Shown: positions 26,197 to 35,041, numbered from the stretch's first letter. The stretch is DNA of 64,000 bases from Micromonospora_G sp044458865 (GCF_044458865.1 NZ_JBITIH010000006.1:62001-126000); one strand, 5' to 3'. Made by a program: numbers and translations. The notes: a model not told the origin generated them from the sequence alone.

Positions 26197-29100
26197 GTGG
26201 CAGGCAAGGCCCGCGTACACGAGCTGGCAAAAGAGCTCGGGGTCGAAAGTAAGACCGTTCTCGCCAAGTTGAAGGAAATGGGCGAGTTCGTGAAGTCCGC
26301 GTCGAGCACGGTCGAGGCGCCCGTCGCCCGCCGGTTGCGCGGCGCGTTCGTCGCGTCGTCGAACTCTGCGGCTCCGGCCGCACCGGCGACCCCAGCCCCT
26401 TCCGCGGCCCCGGCGCCCACCCCTGGGCCCACCGCCCCGGGCGAGCCGAGGGTTTCCGCGAAGCCCATGCCGCCCCGGCGGCCCACCGCGCCTCCGGTCC
26501 GGCCGAAGGGACCCGTTCCGGGTCCGCCTCAGCCGGCAGCCCCGGCGCCGACTGCCAAGCCGGCGAGTGCGCACGACATCGAGGTAGCGGCCGCGGAGGC
26601 GCGTGCCGCCGCCCTCAAGGCGGAACAGGAGGCGGCCGTCAAGGCCGCTCAGGCCGCCCGTCAGCAGCAGCGCGACGCCCCGCGCCGGGAACCTCCGGCC
26701 GAGGGTGGCGCGCAGACCAGCCGTCCGCGGCCGGGTCCGAACGCGGTGCCGCCGCGTCCGGGTTCCCCGGCGGCGCGGCCGGCGAACCCGGGTGCTCCGG
26801 CGCCCGGCCGGCCCGGTCCCGGCGGTCGTCCGCCGGCACGTAGCGGCGGCAACAACCCGTTCGGGATCACCCCTGGTGGTCAGCGACCGGCAGCCCCGGG
26901 TGGGCCCCGGCCCAACCCGGCCTCCATGCCGCCCCGTCCGAGTCCGGCCTCCATGCCGCCTCGGCCGAGCCCGGCGTCGATGCCGACCCAGCGTCCCGGT
27001 CGTCCCGGTGGCGGCCCCGGCCGTCCGGGTGGTCCCGGTGGCGGTGCGGGTCGTCCCGGTGGTGCCGGCGGTGGCGGTGGCTTCCGTGGCGGTCCCGGTG
27101 GCGGCGGCGGTGGCGGTGGCTTCCGTGGCGGTCCCGGTGGCGGCGGCGGTGGCGGTGGCTTCCGTCCGGGCGGTGGCGGTGGCGCCCCCGGTGGCGGTGG
27201 CGGTTACCGCGGTGGCCCCGGTGGCGGGGCGCCGGCCGGTGCGGGCGCTGGTGGCGCAGGCCGTCCGGGTGGTGGCGGTCGTGGCCGTGGCGGCGGTGCC
27301 GCGGGTGCCTTCGGGCGTCCGGGGGGCAAGCCGACCCGTGGTCGCAAGTCGAAGAAGCAGCGCAGACAAGAGTTCGACAACCTGTCCGCGCCGACCATGA
27401 GCTCGGGTGCACCCCGGGGTCAGGGCCAGGCCGTACGGCTGTCGCGCGGTGCCTCGCTGTCGGACTTCGCCGACCGGATCAACGCCAACCCCGGTTCGCT
27501 GGTCCAGGAGATGTTCAACCTGGGCGAGATGGTCACGGCGACCCAGTCCTGCTCGGACGAGACCCTGCTGCTCCTGGGTGAGCACCTCGGCTTCGACGTG
27601 CAGATCGTCAGCCCCGAGGACGAGGACCGCGCCCTACTGGCGCAGTTCAACATCGACCTCGACGCCGAGATCGACGCCGACCGGCTGGTCACCCGCCCGC
27701 CGGTGGTGACCGTCATGGGTCACGTCGACCACGGTAAGACCAAGCTGCTGGACGCGATCCGCAAGACCAACATGGTCGCGGGCGAGGCCGGTGGCATCAC
27801 CCAGCACATCGGTGCCTACCAGGTGCGGGTTCCGCACGACGGCTCCGAGCGGGCGTTGACCTTCATCGACACCCCGGGTCACGAGGCGTTCACCGCCATG
27901 CGTGCCCGTGGTGCCCAGGTGACGGACATCGTGGTGCTGGTGGTCGCGGCCGACGACGGCGTGATGCCGCAGACGATCGAGGCGCTCAACCACGCCAAGG
28001 CGGCGGACGTGCCGATCGTGGTCGCGGTGAACAAGGTCGACAAGCCGGAGGCGAACCCGGACAAGGTTCGCCAGCAGTTGACCGAGTACGGCCTGGTCGC
28101 CGAGGAGTACGGCGGCGAGACCATGTTCGTCAACGTGGCGGCGAAGCCGGGCATCGGCATCGACGAGCTGCTTGAGGCGATTCTGCTGACCGCCGACGCG
28201 TCGCTGGAGCTGACCGCTCCGATCGACGGTCCGGCGCAGGGTGTCGCGGTCGAGGCGCACCTTGACAAGGGTCGCGGTGCGGTGGCGACGGTGCTGGTGC
28301 AGAAGGGCACCCTGCGGGCCGGCGACTCGATCGTCGCCGGTGGGGCGCACGGACGTGTCCGGGCGATGCTCGACGAGAACGGCAACCAGGTCGCCGAGGC
28401 CGGACCGGCGCGTCCGGTCATGGTGCTCGGTCTGACCGCGGTGCCCAGTGCCGGCGACACGTTCCTGGCCGCCGCGGACGACCGTACGGTGCGCCAGATC
28501 GCCGAACAGCGGCAGGCACGGCGGCGGGCGGCGAGCTTCGCCAACTCCCGTGGTCGGGCCACTCTTGAGACGCTCATGGAGCAGATCAAGGAGGGCGAGA
28601 AGACCTCGCTCAACCTCATCCTCAAGGGTGATGTCTCCGGTTCGGTGGAGGCCCTGGAGGACGCGCTGTTCAAGCTGGACATCCCCGAGGAGGTTCAGCT
28701 CAAGATCCTCGACCGTGGCGTCGGTGCCATCACGGAAAGCAACGTGATGCTGGCGAGCGCGTCGGCCGAGGCGGCGACGATCATCGGCTTCAACGTGCGG
28801 GCCTCGAACAAGGTTCGCGAGATCGCCGACCGCGAGGGCGTGGAGATCCGGTACTACACCGTGATCTACCAGGCCATCGAGGAGATCGACGCGGCGCTGA
28901 AGGGTCTGCTCAAGCCGGAGTACGAAGAGGTCGAGCTCGGCAGCGCGGAGATCCGCGACGTGTTCCGGTCCTCCAAGATCGGTAACATCTCCGGTTGTAT
29001 CGTCCGCTCGGGGGTCATCCGGCGTAACGCCAAGGCCCGCCTGCTGCGCGACGGGGCGGTCGTGGCGGACAACCTCACGATCAGCTCGCTCAAGCGGTTC

Positions 29101-29223
29101 AAGGACGACGCGACCGAGGTGCGCGAAGGCTTCGAGTGTGGTCTGACACTGGGCAGTTACAACAACGTCCAGGTTGGCGACATCATCGAGACCTTCGAGA
29201 TGCGGGAGAAGACCCGCGCCTGA
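26197..29223 (+). CDS. infB: Translation initiation factor IF-2
   Basis: A GTPase that places initiator tRNA on the 30S subunit. The 1008-residue product has an N-terminal IF2_N domain (ARVHELAKELGVESKTVLAKL), then a long disordered Pro/Ala-rich and Gly-rich region to about 400. A second IF2_N-like segment follows (SLSDFADRINANPGSLVQEMF), then the G domain with GHVDHGKT near residue 508, DTPGHEAF and NKVDKPEA, and the C-terminal beta-barrel domains. GTG 26197 has AGGAG 4 bases upstream. The Gly-rich segment contains FRGGPGGGGGGGG repeats unusual in extent. Confidence 0.97.
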   Translation: MAGKARVHELAKELGVESKTVLAKLKEMGEFVKSASSTVEAPVARRLRGAFVASSNSAAPAAPATPAPSAAPAPTPGPTAPGEPRVSAKPMPPRRPTAPPVRPKGPVPGPPQPAAPAPTAKPASAHDIEVAAAEARAAALKAEQEAAVKAAQAARQQQRDAPRREPPAEGGAQTSRPRPGPNAVPPRPGSPAARPANPGAPAPGRPGPGGRPPARSGGNNPFGITPGGQRPAAPGGPRPNPASMPPRPSPASMPPRPSPASMPTQRPGRPGGGPGRPGGPGGGAGRPGGAGGGGGFRGGPGGGGGGGGFRGGPGGGGGGGGFRPGGGGGAPGGGGGYRGGPGGGAPAGAGAGGAGRPGGGGRGRGGGAAGAFGRPGGKPTRGRKSKKQRRQEFDNLSAPTMSSGAPRGQGQAVRLSRGASLSDFADRINANPGSLVQEMFNLGEMVTATQSCSDETLLLLGEHLGFDVQIVSPEDEDRALLAQFNIDLDAEIDADRLVTRPPVVTVMGHVDHGKTKLLDAIRKTNMVAGEAGGITQHIGAYQVRVPHDGSERALTFIDTPGHEAFTAMRARGAQVTDIVVLVVAADDGVMPQTIEALNHAKAADVPIVVAVNKVDKPEANPDKVRQQLTEYGLVAEEYGGETMFVNVAAKPGIGIDELLEAILLTADASLELTAPIDGPAQGVAVEAHLDKGRGAVATVLVQKGTLRAGDSIVAGGAHGRVRAMLDENGNQVAEAGPARPVMVLGLTAVPSAGDTFLAAADDRTVRQIAEQRQARRRAASFANSRGRATLETLMEQIKEGEKTSLNLILKGDVSGSVEALEDALFKLDIPEEVQLKILDRGVGAITESNVMLASASAEAATIIGFNVRASNKVREIADREGVEIRYYTVIYQAIEEIDAALKGLLKPEYEEVELGSAEIRDVFRSSKIGNISGCIVRSGVIRRNAKARLLRDGAVVADNLTISSLKRFKDDATEVREGFECGLTLGSYNNVQVGDIIETFEMREKTRA
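27081..27160 (+). repeat. 39-bp tandem repeat coding Gly/Phe-Arg units in IF-2
   Basis: Two full 39-base units and the start of a third encode 13-residue FRGGPGGGGGGGG blocks at about residues 296-322. They are part of a larger Gly/Arg/Pro tract (about 265-385). Confidence 0.85.
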
Positions 29224-29238
29224 CGCGGTAGCTGCAAC

Positions 29239-29281
29239 TGATCAAGGGGTTTACGCCCACCCGGCGTAAACCCCTTGATCA
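29239..29281 (+). terminator. Strong terminator after infB
   Basis: Perfect 19-base arms (TGATCAAGGGGTTTACGCC and its complement) enclose a 5-base loop, 16 bases after the infB stop. No U run follows, typical of actinobacterial terminators. Confidence 0.85.
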
Positions 29282-29299
29282 TGCGGGGTGTCCGGGCGG

Positions 29300-29305
29300 T
29301 ATCGT
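29300..29305 (+). promoter_or_regulatory. -10 box of a leaderless promoter (ylxP)
   Basis: TATCGT lies 7 bases before ATG 29313, directly after the infB terminator. Confidence 0.5.
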
Positions 29306-29312
29306 CGGTTCG

Positions 29313-29606
29313 ATGTTTACCGGAACTGCTCTATTCGACGTACTGCTGCCGGGGGATTCCCGGTCGCTGAAGGCGAAGCGCGCCTATGTCCGGCCGATCG
29401 TGGCCGCCCTGCGCCGGTTCGAGATCTCGGTCGCCGAGGTGGGCGCGCTCGAACTGCACGGGCGGGCCGAGATCGCGGTCGCTGTGGTCGCCGCCGAGGC
29501 CGGACACGTCGGCGAGGTGCTCGACAACTGCGAGCGCCTGGTCGCCGGACGGCCCGAGATCGAGTTGCTCTCCGTGCGGCGTCGGCTGCACGGCGAGGAC
29601 GACTGA
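29313..29606 (+). CDS. YlxP-family (DUF503) protein
   Basis: A 97-residue protein. The family core is visible in FDVLLPGDSRSLKAKRAYVRPIVAALRRFEISVAEVG, then AVVAAEAGHVGEVLDNCERLV and a short C-terminus. YlxP proteins lie between infB and rbfA in many bacteria and have been linked to ribosome assembly; the precise role is not settled. A terminator separates it from infB and it has its own leaderless-type promoter. Confidence 0.92.
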   Translation: MFTGTALFDVLLPGDSRSLKAKRAYVRPIVAALRRFEISVAEVGALELHGRAEIAVAVVAAEAGHVGEVLDNCERLVAGRPEIELLSVRRRLHGEDD

Positions 29607-29783
29607 TCGGGGACGGTGGGTCCGTCTCCGAGAGCGCCGCCACCGGTCACCGCCCTCGGGGTCACGCCCGGGAGCGCTCCGGCGGGAGGCGCAGGTAATG
29701 TTCAAAAGTCGGCCGGTGGCCGCTGGTGGCGCGTCCGTGCCGCCGGTGGAGACCGGGAGTTGGTATGCCGTGGAGGTGCGGAA

Positions 29784-30275
29784 ATGTCGGACCCAGCCAA
29801 GGTACGCCGGCACGCTGAGCGTGTCCGGGAGCTGGTGGCTTCCGTGGTGCGTACCCAGATCAAGGATCCCCGGCTCGGCATGATCACGATCACCGATGCC
29901 CGGATCACCGCGGATCTGCGGGACGCCACGGTGTTCTACACCGTTCTCGGCGACGCCACCGAGCAGGCGTCCACCGCTGCCGCGCTGGAAAGCGCCAAGG
30001 GCATGCTGCGCAGCACCGTCGGCAAGGCCCTGGGGCTGCGGCACTCGCCGACCCTGACCTTCACCCTCGACAACGTCCAGGACCAGGTCAAGCACATCGA
30101 CGACCTGCTCGCCGTGGCGCGCAGCGCGGACGCGGAGGTGCAACGTCGGGCGGCCAGCGCCGAGTACGCCGGGGACGCGCAGCCGTACAAGCTTGAGGAC
30201 GACGAGGACGAGGACGAAGAAGACGGACCCGACGACGAGGACGAGCCGCCGACCAACGCCGGTGACCGGCGTTGA
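29784..30275 (+). CDS. rbfA: Ribosome-binding factor A
   Basis: Binds the 30S subunit during late 16S rRNA maturation. The 163-residue product has the KH-like core: KVRRHAERVRELVASVVRTQIKDPRLGMITITDARITADLRDATVFYTVLG. It ends in an acidic tail of about 35 residues (EDDEDEDEEDGPDDEDE), echoing the acidic tail of RimP. ATG 29784 has GGAGG 7 bases upstream. Its stop overlaps the TTG of nrnA (TTGA). Confidence 0.95.
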   Translation: MSDPAKVRRHAERVRELVASVVRTQIKDPRLGMITITDARITADLRDATVFYTVLGDATEQASTAAALESAKGMLRSTVGKALGLRHSPTLTFTLDNVQDQVKHIDDLLAVARSADAEVQRRAASAEYAGDAQPYKLEDDEDEDEEDGPDDEDEPPTNAGDRR

Positions 30276-31321
30276 CCGGCCCGGCGCTGGCCCAGTCGCC
30301 GGCTGACGCCGCTCCGTCAGGGGCTGACTGGGCGGCGGCGGTCGCGGCCGTACGCTCCGTCGCGGCGGACGGGCGGGTGTTGCTCATCTGCCACGTCAAC
30401 CCGGACGGGGACGCGCTCGGCAGCATGCTCGGCTGTGCGCTCGGCCTACGCCGGATGGGTCTGCGGCAGCTCCAGGCGACCTTTCCCGGGCCGCCCGGAG
30501 TAGCCGAACCGTTCAGTGGCCTGCCCGGCCTCGACCTGCTCGTCCCGGCCGCCGACGCCTGGACCGATCCGGACCTGGTGCTCTGTTTCGACGCGGCGAG
30601 CGTCTCCCGGATCGGTGATCTGGCCGATCGGCTGGACCGGGCCGGTGAGGTGGTGGTGCTCGACCACCACGCCTCGAACACCCGTTTCGGCCGGATCCAC
30701 CTGGTCGACCCGTTCGCGGCGGCGACCTCGGTGGTGGTGGAGGGCCTGCTCGATCGGCTGGACGTCCCGCTCGATCGGGAGATCGCCGAGTGCCTCTACG
30801 TCGCGTTGACCACCGACACCGGTTCGTTCCGGTTCGCCATGACCACTCCGGCCGTACACGAGATGGCCGCGCGGTTGCTGGCGACCGGGCTCCGACCGGA
30901 GGAGATCTCTCGCCGGGTCTTCGACACCCGCCCCTTCGGCGCGGTCCGTCTCTACGGTGACGTGCTGGGCCGGGCCGAACTCGAACCGGAGGCCGCGGCC
31001 GGGCTCGGGCTGGTGTGGACCTACGCCACCCTCGACGACCTGGCCCGACACGGACAGCCGGCGTACGTGCTGGAGGCCCTGATCGATTCGGTGCGCTGCA
31101 CCGCCGAGGCTGACGTGAGTTGTGTGCTGAAGCAGGTCGCCGAGTCGGAGTGGGCGGTTTCGATGCGGAGCAAGGGTCCGGTGGACGTGAGCCGGGTGGC
31201 GGTGGCGCTCGGCGGTGGCGGCCACCGGTTGGCGGCGGGTTTCACCGGCCGTGGCTCCGCGAACGACGTCGTCGCCGCGATCCGCACCGAACTCGACCGG
31301 GTGCTGGCGGAGCCGGAGTAA
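30272..31321 (+). CDS. nrnA: DHH-DHHA1 phosphoesterase (NrnA-type nanoRNase/pAp phosphatase)
   Basis: Degrades very short RNAs and possibly pAp. The 349 residues carry the DHH-family motifs CHVNPDGDALGS, LCFDAAS, LDHHASNT and TTDTGSFRF for manganese binding, and the C-terminal DHHA1 motif GGGGHRLAAGF. The TTG start overlaps the rbfA stop, and translational coupling makes this rare start plausible. The position after rbfA is conserved in actinobacteria. Confidence 0.94.
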   Translation: MTGPALAQSPADAAPSGADWAAAVAAVRSVAADGRVLLICHVNPDGDALGSMLGCALGLRRMGLRQLQATFPGPPGVAEPFSGLPGLDLLVPAADAWTDPDLVLCFDAASVSRIGDLADRLDRAGEVVVLDHHASNTRFGRIHLVDPFAAATSVVVEGLLDRLDVPLDREIAECLYVALTTDTGSFRFAMTTPAVHEMAARLLATGLRPEEISRRVFDTRPFGAVRLYGDVLGRAELEPEAAAGLGLVWTYATLDDLARHGQPAYVLEALIDSVRCTAEADVSCVLKQVAESEWAVSMRSKGPVDVSRVAVALGGGGHRLAAGFTGRGSANDVVAAIRTELDRVLAEPE

Positions 31322-31374
31322 CGACCCGGGCTGGAGTAACGACCCGGGCCCTCGTCACGACCCGGGCCGGCGCG
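31321..31374 (+). repeat. Three 18-bp direct repeats after nrnA
   Basis: Three consecutive 18-base units each begin ACGACCCGGG, starting at the last base of the nrnA stop codon. The rest of each unit is less conserved. No function is apparent. Confidence 0.7.
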
Positions 31375-31468
31375 GGGTCGAGGTCCCGCGCGTCCGGGGC
31401 GGCGCAGGGTCGCGAGATCGGGGACAAGCCAGGGGAGTAACGCACTTTCGGCTCTCTGTGACCGCGGG

Positions 31469-31474
31469 CACAAT
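31469..31474 (+). promoter_or_regulatory. -10 box of a leaderless promoter
   Basis: CACAAT lies 6 bases before ATG 31481 of the following membrane-protein gene. Confidence 0.4.
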
Positions 31475-31480
31475 CGGAAG

Positions 31481-31888
31481 ATGGAGCAGCCCTCGGAAAT
31501 AGCCGTAGATCTGCCACGTCCCTGGGACAAACCAGTCGTTTCCCTCCCGGTCCTCGCCGGCCTGTCACTGGTCGGCGGTCAGTTGCAGTCGTTCTCGCTC
31601 TCGGCCAACCTCTACACGCTCGGCACCGGTGGTGCACTGATCTGGCTCGGACTCACCAACCGGCTGCCGCGCCGTCCGCACTCCGGCCGTCCGATGCCCG
31701 GCACCATCTGGTGGGTGCTGCCGGTGGCGGTCTTCGGGGTGTTCGAGGGGGCGACCTTCGTGCTCGGCTCCGGTGACGATTTTCCCACCTTCTCCCGCCT
31801 CGCCGATCCGTTGCTGAAGGACGAAATGACCCGCTCGGCCGCGTATTTCGGCTGGCTGGCGGCGTTCTGGGCGCTGGTACGCCGATGA
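31481..31888 (+). CDS. Hypothetical four-helix membrane protein
   Basis: A 135-residue protein with about four hydrophobic helices (VVSLPVLAGLSLVGG, LYTLGTGGALIWLGL, IWWVLPVAVFGVFEGATFVLG, SAAYFGWLAAFWALV). The loop contains GSGDDFPTFSRLADPLL. No family is recognised with certainty. Its stop overlaps the start of the next small membrane-protein gene (ATGA), so the two form a unit. It starts at a leaderless-type ATG. Confidence 0.75.
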   Translation: MEQPSEIAVDLPRPWDKPVVSLPVLAGLSLVGGQLQSFSLSANLYTLGTGGALIWLGLTNRLPRRPHSGRPMPGTIWWVLPVAVFGVFEGATFVLGSGDDFPTFSRLADPLLKDEMTRSAAYFGWLAAFWALVRR

Positions 31889-32103
31889 GCGCGACCAGGA
31901 TGCTGGCGATCGGCGGCTTCGTGCTGGCCTTTGTCCTGCTCGCCGCGGTGGAGTGGGCCGCCCGACGGGAGGGGTCCCGGATCCCGACCCTGGGCGACGT
32001 CTGCGCCACCGTGATGCGGTACGAGGTCGGCCCGGTCCCGGTGGGCCGTATCGGCCTGTTCGGGTTCTGGTGGTGGGTGGGCTGGCACTTCTTCGCGCGC
32101 TGA
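31885..32103 (+). CDS. Small DUF6186-like membrane protein
   Basis: A 72-residue protein with one N-terminal membrane helix (MLAIGGFVLAFVLLAAVEWAA). Then come IPTLGDVCATVMRYEVGPVPVGR and a C-terminal aromatic helix (LFGFWWWVGWHFFA). This pattern fits the actinobacterial DUF6186 group, to the extent that it can be recalled. It overlaps the preceding gene by four bases and presumably forms a membrane pair with its product. Confidence 0.75.
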   Translation: MSATRMLAIGGFVLAFVLLAAVEWAARREGSRIPTLGDVCATVMRYEVGPVPVGRIGLFGFWWWVGWHFFAR

Positions 32104-32171
32104 CACCGCAGGTCACGGCCTCGTACCGTTCCGTATCGCGGGAATGGTGCACAGGATGTGGACCTGAACGA

Positions 32172-32177
32172 TAGCTT
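32172..32177 (+). promoter_or_regulatory. -10 box before the 32-residue protein gene
   Basis: TAGCTT lies 6 bases before a GTG at 32184 that opens the same frame as the small protein. Either a 92-residue product starts there leaderless, or this is the promoter of a 180-base leader. Confidence 0.35.
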
Positions 32178-32363
32178 GGTTTTGTGATGCGTACGACGGT
32201 GCCCGACCGGACACCGTCCGCCTCCAGGGTCAACCGACCCGGGCTCACGCTGCCCCGACCAACCCGTCCGGCGACCCCGGAGGGCGTCCACGGCATCAGC
32301 AGAACCCGCACGCGACCGGCCGCGGCTCAAGCGGTTCGGCGCACCCTGGAAAAGGAGTTTCCG

Positions 32364-32462
32364 ATGGCGACCAAGCCGGCGAAGAGCAAGCAGGAGACCA
32401 CCGACGAGGCACGCGAGCAGGCGCGGCGCGCCCTGCAGACGTCGATGGACACCCGCCAGTGA
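32364..32462 (+). CDS. Small charged protein, 32 residues
   Basis: ATG 32364 has an excellent AAGGAG 6 bases upstream. The frame encodes a hydrophilic helix-forming peptide starting MATKPAKSKQETTDEAREQA and ending SMDTRQ. No domain is recognised. An in-frame GTG at 32184 could extend it to 92 residues, but that extension has weaker third-position bias (about 78% GC). The strong ribosome-binding site argues that the short form is made. Confidence 0.6.
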   Translation: MATKPAKSKQETTDEAREQARRALQTSMDTRQ

Positions 32463-32629
32463 CGTACTCGGCGATCCTCGGCTGACGGCCGAGCCGCAGT
32501 TCTCGGCCGCCAGCCGATCGTCGTACCCGGCCCGCATCGTGGTCTGACCGGAGCGCTTCGGCGCCCACTGGAGAGTAAGCCCAGCAGAACATTGCGCTCC
32601 TTACGCTGATCGTGCCAGGATCAGCCGCG

Positions 32630-33961
32630 ATGAGTAGCTTCACCGCCACCGGCACGCCCGCGCCGCCGGTCTCCTCACGCCGGATCGCCCAACTCGCCGT
32701 ACCGGCCCTGGTCGTCCTCGCCGCCGAACCCCTCTATGTGCTGGTCGACACCGCCGTGGTGGGGCACCTCGGTCGGGTGCCGTTGGCCGCGCTGGCGGTG
32801 GGCGGCACGGTCCTCACCCTGATCGTCTGGCTCGGCACGGTCACCGCCTACGGCACCACCGGCCGGTCCGCCCGCCGGTTCGGCGCCGGCGACCGTGCCG
32901 CGGCCGTCGCCGAGGGCGTACAGGCGTCGTGGCTGGCCCTCGCCGTCGGCGTACTGCTCCTGGTGCTGGCACAGGTCGGGGCCACGCCGCTGGCCCGGCT
33001 TCTCGCCGGCGACGACCCGGAGGTGGCCGCGGCTGCCGCGCAGTGGCTGCGGATCGCCACCTTCGGAGCCCCCGGGCTGCTGCTCGCCGCCGCCGGCAAC
33101 GGCTGGCTCCGGGGGGTGCAGGACACCCGTCGCCCGTTGTACTTCGTGCTCGGACCGAACGTGCTCTCGGCCGCGCTCTGCCCACTGTTGGTCTACCCCG
33201 CCGGGCTCGGCCTGGCCGGCAGCGCGGTCGCGAACGTGGTCGCCCAGACCATCGGCGGGCTGCTCTTCGTCGGCGCGCTGGTCGCCGAGCGGGTGTCACT
33301 GCGACCCCGACCGAAGATGATCGCCGACCAACTCGTCCTCGGTCGGGACCTGCTCGTGCGCGGCGCGGCCTTCCAGATCAGTTTCCTCTCGGCCACCGCG
33401 GTGGCCGCCCGGTTCGGTGCCGCGTCGGTCGCCGCGCACCAGATCGCCCTGCAACTCTGGTTCTTCACCGCACTCGCCCTGGACGCCCTGGCCATCGCCG
33501 CACAGGCACTGGTCGGTGCCGCCCTCGGCGCGGGTGACGTGGCCGGGGCGCGGGCGATGGCCCGTCGGTTCGCCCTGACCGGCCTGGGCTGTGGGATCGT
33601 CTTCGCCCTGCTGGTCGCCGCCGGGGCATCGGTGGTGCCGTCCTGGTTCAGTGCCGACGCCGAGGTACGCGAGCAGGCGCTGACCGCCTGGCCGTGGTTC
33701 GTCGCCATGCAGCCGCTGGCCGGCGTCGTCTTCGCACTGGACGGGGTCCTGATCGGCGCGGGCGACCTGCGGTTCCTGCGTAACCTCACCGTCGTCGGCT
33801 CGGTCTGCGCCTTCCTGCCGGCCATCTGGTTGGCGTACGGGCTCGACCTGGGGCTCGGGGGCATCTGGGCCGGGCTCTCGCTCTTCGTACTGGTGCGCCT
33901 GGTCGGCCTGCTGCTCCGGCTCCGTTCCGGCGCCTGGGCGGTGGCCGGCGCCACCCGCTGA
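32630..33961 (+). CDS. MATE-family efflux transporter (DinF type)
   Basis: A 443-residue multidrug/cation antiporter with 12 membrane helices in two six-helix bundles. Family segments are AEPLYVLVDTAVVGHLGRVPLAALAVG, GWLRGVQDTRRPLYFV, AARFGAASVAAHQIALQLW and LDGVLIGAGDLRFLR. ATG 32630 follows AGGA; a GTG at 32612 in frame is possible. In M. tuberculosis dinF likewise follows nrnA. The last codons and stop are the first of three tandem 35-base repeats. Confidence 0.94.
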   Translation: MSSFTATGTPAPPVSSRRIAQLAVPALVVLAAEPLYVLVDTAVVGHLGRVPLAALAVGGTVLTLIVWLGTVTAYGTTGRSARRFGAGDRAAAVAEGVQASWLALAVGVLLLVLAQVGATPLARLLAGDDPEVAAAAAQWLRIATFGAPGLLLAAAGNGWLRGVQDTRRPLYFVLGPNVLSAALCPLLVYPAGLGLAGSAVANVVAQTIGGLLFVGALVAERVSLRPRPKMIADQLVLGRDLLVRGAAFQISFLSATAVAARFGAASVAAHQIALQLWFFTALALDALAIAAQALVGAALGAGDVAGARAMARRFALTGLGCGIVFALLVAAGASVVPSWFSADAEVREQALTAWPWFVAMQPLAGVVFALDGVLIGAGDLRFLRNLTVVGSVCAFLPAIWLAYGLDLGLGGIWAGLSLFVLVRLVGLLLRLRSGAWAVAGATR

Positions 33962-34034
33962 ACAGCGCCTGGGCGGTGGTCGACGGCACCCGCTGAACAG
34001 CGCCTGGACGGTGGTCGACGGCACCCCGCGCAAC
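33930..34034 (+). repeat. Three tandem 35-bp repeats across the MATE stop codon
   Basis: Units start at 33930, 33965 and 34000, each beginning GCGCCTGG. The first contains the last MATE codons and its TGA. The second repeats the codons and TGA downstream, so the gene's 3' end appears duplicated in tandem. The third is diverged. Confidence 0.85.
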
Positions 34035-34153
34035 GACGCGGGCAGGAGGCGTCGCCCGCACACCGCGCCACGCGGGCGGTGGCGGAACCACCCGGAACCA
34101 CCCGGCACGACCCGGCGTGGCCGGCCGGCCGGCGTCTGGCAGGCTTGGCGGTC

Positions 34154-35041
34154 GTGAGCGTGGACGGTCTGATCGTGGTGGACAAGCCGGGCGGCATGAC
34201 GTCGCATGACGTGGTCGCGCGGATCCGGAGGTTTGCCCGGACCCGGCGGGTCGGGCACGGGGGCACCCTGGATCCGATGGCGACCGGAGTACTGGTGATC
34301 GGGGTCGGTCGGGCGACCCGGCTGCTGACGTACGTGATCGGGGCCGGCAAGCGCTACACCGCCACGATCCGGCTCGGCCAGTCGACCGTCACCGACGACG
34401 CCGAGGGGGACGTGGTCACGCAGACCTCGGCCGCCTCGGTGACCGACGACGGAATCCGCGCCGGACTGCTCCCGCTCACCGGCGAGATCGACCAGGTGCC
34501 GAGCGCGGTCAGTGCGATCAAGGTCAACGGGGAGCGGGCGTACAAGCGGGTCCGGGACGGGGAGGCGGTGACCCTCGCCGCCCGTCGGGTGACCATCTCC
34601 CGACTCGACCTGCTGGAGATCCGGCGACCCGCCCCGGACCTGGTCGACCTCGACGTCGACGTGAGCTGCTCGTCGGGGACGTACATCCGGGCCATCGCCC
34701 GGGACCTCGGTGCCGCACTCGGCGTCGGCGGGCACCTCACGGCGCTGCGCCGTACCGCCGTCGGGGGATTCGACCTGGCCGAGGCGGTGACCCTGGACGA
34801 GTTGGCCGAGCGGGAACCGGACACCGTGGTCAACCTGCCGGTCGACGCCGCCGCCCGGCGGTTCTTCGCGTCCCGTCAGGCGGATGCGGCCGAGGCGAAG
34901 GTGCTCTCGCACGGTGGCCCGCTCGACCCGGCCGGCATTGTCGGGCCGTACGCGGTCTTCGACCCGGCCGGCGGGTTGATCGCTATCGTCAGCGAGCGGG
35001 ACGGCCGGGCCCGGGCGGAGATCGTGCTCGCGCCGGCCTGA
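34154..35041 (+). CDS. truB: tRNA pseudouridine(55) synthase
   Basis: Makes pseudouridine 55 in the T-loop of tRNAs. The 295-residue enzyme begins GLIVVDKPGGMTSHDVVARIRR. It has the catalytic-Asp motif HGGTLDPMATGVLVIGVGRATR, YTATIRLGQST, and the later SCSSGTYIRAIARDLG. GTG 34154 follows CAGGCT by 8 bases. The order truB-ribF-rpsO-pnp is conserved. Confidence 0.96.
   Translation: MSVDGLIVVDKPGGMTSHDVVARIRRFARTRRVGHGGTLDPMATGVLVIGVGRATRLLTYVIGAGKRYTATIRLGQSTVTDDAEGDVVTQTSAASVTDDGIRAGLLPLTGEIDQVPSAVSAIKVNGERAYKRVRDGEAVTLAARRVTISRLDLLEIRRPAPDLVDLDVDVSCSSGTYIRAIARDLGAALGVGGHLTALRRTAVGGFDLAEAVTLDELAEREPDTVVNLPVDAAARRFFASRQADAAEAKVLSHGGPLDPAGIVGPYAVFDPAGGLIAIVSERDGRARAEIVLAPA

Noticed and set aside
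26867..27412. His/Arg-rich minus-strand frame opposite the Gly-rich part of infB
   Set aside because: It is the complement of the Gly-codon repeats and has no start signal or family.
29698..29883. 61-codon ORF starting ATG 29698 (MFKSRPVAAGG...) between ylxP and rbfA
   Set aside because: It has an upstream GGAGG-like sequence but runs 100 bases into rbfA in another frame and has no recognisable product. The rbfA start is well supported by its own ribosome-binding site.
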